From: Candidatus Rubrivivax defluviihabitans
GTDB lineage: Bacteria > Pseudomonadota > Gammaproteobacteria > Burkholderiales > Burkholderiaceae_C
Length of the DNA stretch: 25,259 nucleotides
Reading direction: 5' to 3'
NCBI GenBank assembly: GCA_016709385.1
Contig: JADJMW010000003.1
Span: forward strand, 1 to 25,259
The notes under the pieces are model-generated. The model was not told the origin of the DNA. It did no database searches and was given only the letters and a program-made list of their open reading frames with translations. Made by a program: the position numbers and the translations under genes. Shown here piece after piece: positions 24,367 to 25,259 of this stretch (within the stretch, counting starts at the first letter, position 1; every line of letters begins with the position of its first letter).

Positions 24367-25259
24367 GCCGAGCTGCTGCTCGATGCGCGCCTTGATCCTG
24401 GGCAGTTCTGGGCCGGCAGGTGGTAGTGCAGGGTCTGGAACCACCCCGCGCAGGCCCAGTTCCTGCCGCCAGGCGCTGCGGTCGATGCCGATCACGCAGC
24501 GAACTGCTCGCGCGTGCGAACGACAGGCCGTCCCGTGCCGCAGGTCTTCGTAACGTCATTGATTCCGAAGACATTCTCGCAGCCGCCGGCGCTGTTTTCC
24601 GATGCGGCCACGATGATCCACTCCAGCACGCATAACCTCGCATAGCTGGCCAGACGAATTTGTTGTCGGCGCCCTTGCGGAACCAGTTCACGCAGTACAT
24701 CCTGGGCAGGCTGGCGCCTTCGGCCGCCAGCCGCGTGCCCAGGTCGAGCCAGTGCTGGAAATAGTTTCGCCATGTTACAGCGCCGGCGAAAGGCAGCATC
24801 GCGAAACGGTCGCCGCACCACGCCCTGCTGGCCGGCCGCGGCGGCGGTGGTCTCGTTGCCCATGGTGGTGCGGCCATGTACACGCCTTTCGGTCCAGTTG
24901 CGCGCCTCGGTCACCAGCGGCAATTGCGGTGCCAGGCGGCTGAAGATGAAGGGGCGTCGATGGCCACGCTGTCTGGGTTGTCCCACCTGCGTCGAGCACG
25001 GGCTGTGGATGGAGGCCACGGTGAAGCGCGTACTCGGGTGGCAGGCGCTGCCGGGCGCGGCTTGCCGTTCACGGGTTGGCCTCTTGGGCGTATCTCCGGC
25101 GTCCAGTCGCGGCCTTGCCAGTCGATCGGGTGCGCCGGCGGCTCGGGCGTCATTTCTCCCACCACACGTCGTTAAGTCGTCGGTGAGCTTCACGTTGGTG
25201 AAGATGACGTGCAGCTTGAGCGAGTCCATGCAGTTCGGGTTGGTCTTGTAGTTGGTGCC
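24363..25259 (-). CDS. pckG: Phosphoenolpyruvate carboxykinase (GTP), C-terminal part, frameshifted, 5' outside the window
   Basis: The enzyme decarboxylates and phosphorylates oxaloacetate to PEP for gluconeogenesis. Conserved C-terminal pieces are SLKLHVIFTNVKLTDD (25220-25175), HPIDWQGRDWTPE, NPDSVAIDA, LVTEARNWTE, then TTAAAAGQQGVVRR, FQHWLDLGTRLAAEGA, YCVNWFRKGAD, CVLEWIIV, then ENVFGI and TREQFAA and IDRSAWRQELGL. They are spread over the three minus frames with shifts about every 60-100 bases. The probable stop is TGA 24363-24365. The N-terminal half with the P-loop is outside the window. Confidence 0.85.

Noticed and set aside
1..25259. CRISPR arrays, tRNA or rRNA genes, complete insertion sequences, integrases
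   Set aside because: I looked for regular spaced repeats, tRNA-like cloverleaf ends and transposase or integrase motifs and found none.

Overview
The window reads as a high-GC betaproteobacterial chromosome, most likely Burkholderiales (Comamonadaceae-like). The supports are codon use, GTP-type PEP carboxykinase, a Tat-type PhoX phosphatase, a COG3657/COG3636 HigBA pair and a short CACTTCGTTCGCTGCC-type intergenic repeat. There is no rRNA, tRNA or CRISPR array that I can see.

Layout. (1) Plus strand, 1-2237: the end of a sterol-desaturase-type membrane hydroxylase that loses its C-terminus where it meets an ABC ATPase and permease pair of the nitrate/sulfonate/taurine class. (2) Minus strand, 9450-2292: a defence/toxin-antitoxin island read right to left. 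It runs half an hsdS, an XRE-ImmA/IrrE metallopeptidase, a DUF4411 PIN-like protein, an hsdS tail remnant, a small antitoxin-like ORF overlapping a PIN toxin, an hsdM 5' stub, an AlbA_2 (Schlafen-like) protein that has lost its GHKL domain, a wHTH-nucleotidyltransferase (MNT), a HEPN protein, a possible hsdM scar, and a 399-aa eCIS/DUF4157-type cysteine-hydrolase-like protein. (3) 9503-13023, minus strand: an MFS transporter, a putative lipoprotein and a higB-higA module whose higB carries an in-frame TAA. (4) 13321-15294, plus strand: a PhoX-family phosphatase. (5) 19310-15350, minus strand: an apparent four-gene operon of Acg-like nitroreductase, TetR, methylmalonate-semialdehyde dehydrogenase and DUF3237, with a near-consensus sigma70 promoter carrying two GTCAC-N6-GTGAC operators. 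(6) 19467-25259: a UPF0149/YecA protein, a TPR lipoprotein-like protein, an Hsp70/YegD-like protein, a small ORF, a second TetR, a universal stress protein, a metallophosphoesterase and the 3' part of pckG.

Reading quality. Unrelated conserved genes at both ends (ABC transporter, hsp70, tetR, uspA, pckG) carry frequent one-base frameshifts while their motifs stay intact, whereas 7.6-8.8 kb, 9.5-12.3 kb and 13.4-15.3 kb are clean. This looks more like uneven sequence accuracy than gene decay. The in-frame domain losses in the island (hsdM, hsdS, AlbA_2 protein) cannot be explained by single-base errors and are either real deletions or assembly joins.

The most interesting items are the paired operators in front of the MNT-HEPN genes, the TetR-controlled promoter, the higB promoter with its internal palindrome and nonsense codon, and the unassigned cysteine-hydrolase-like protein at the end of the defence island.
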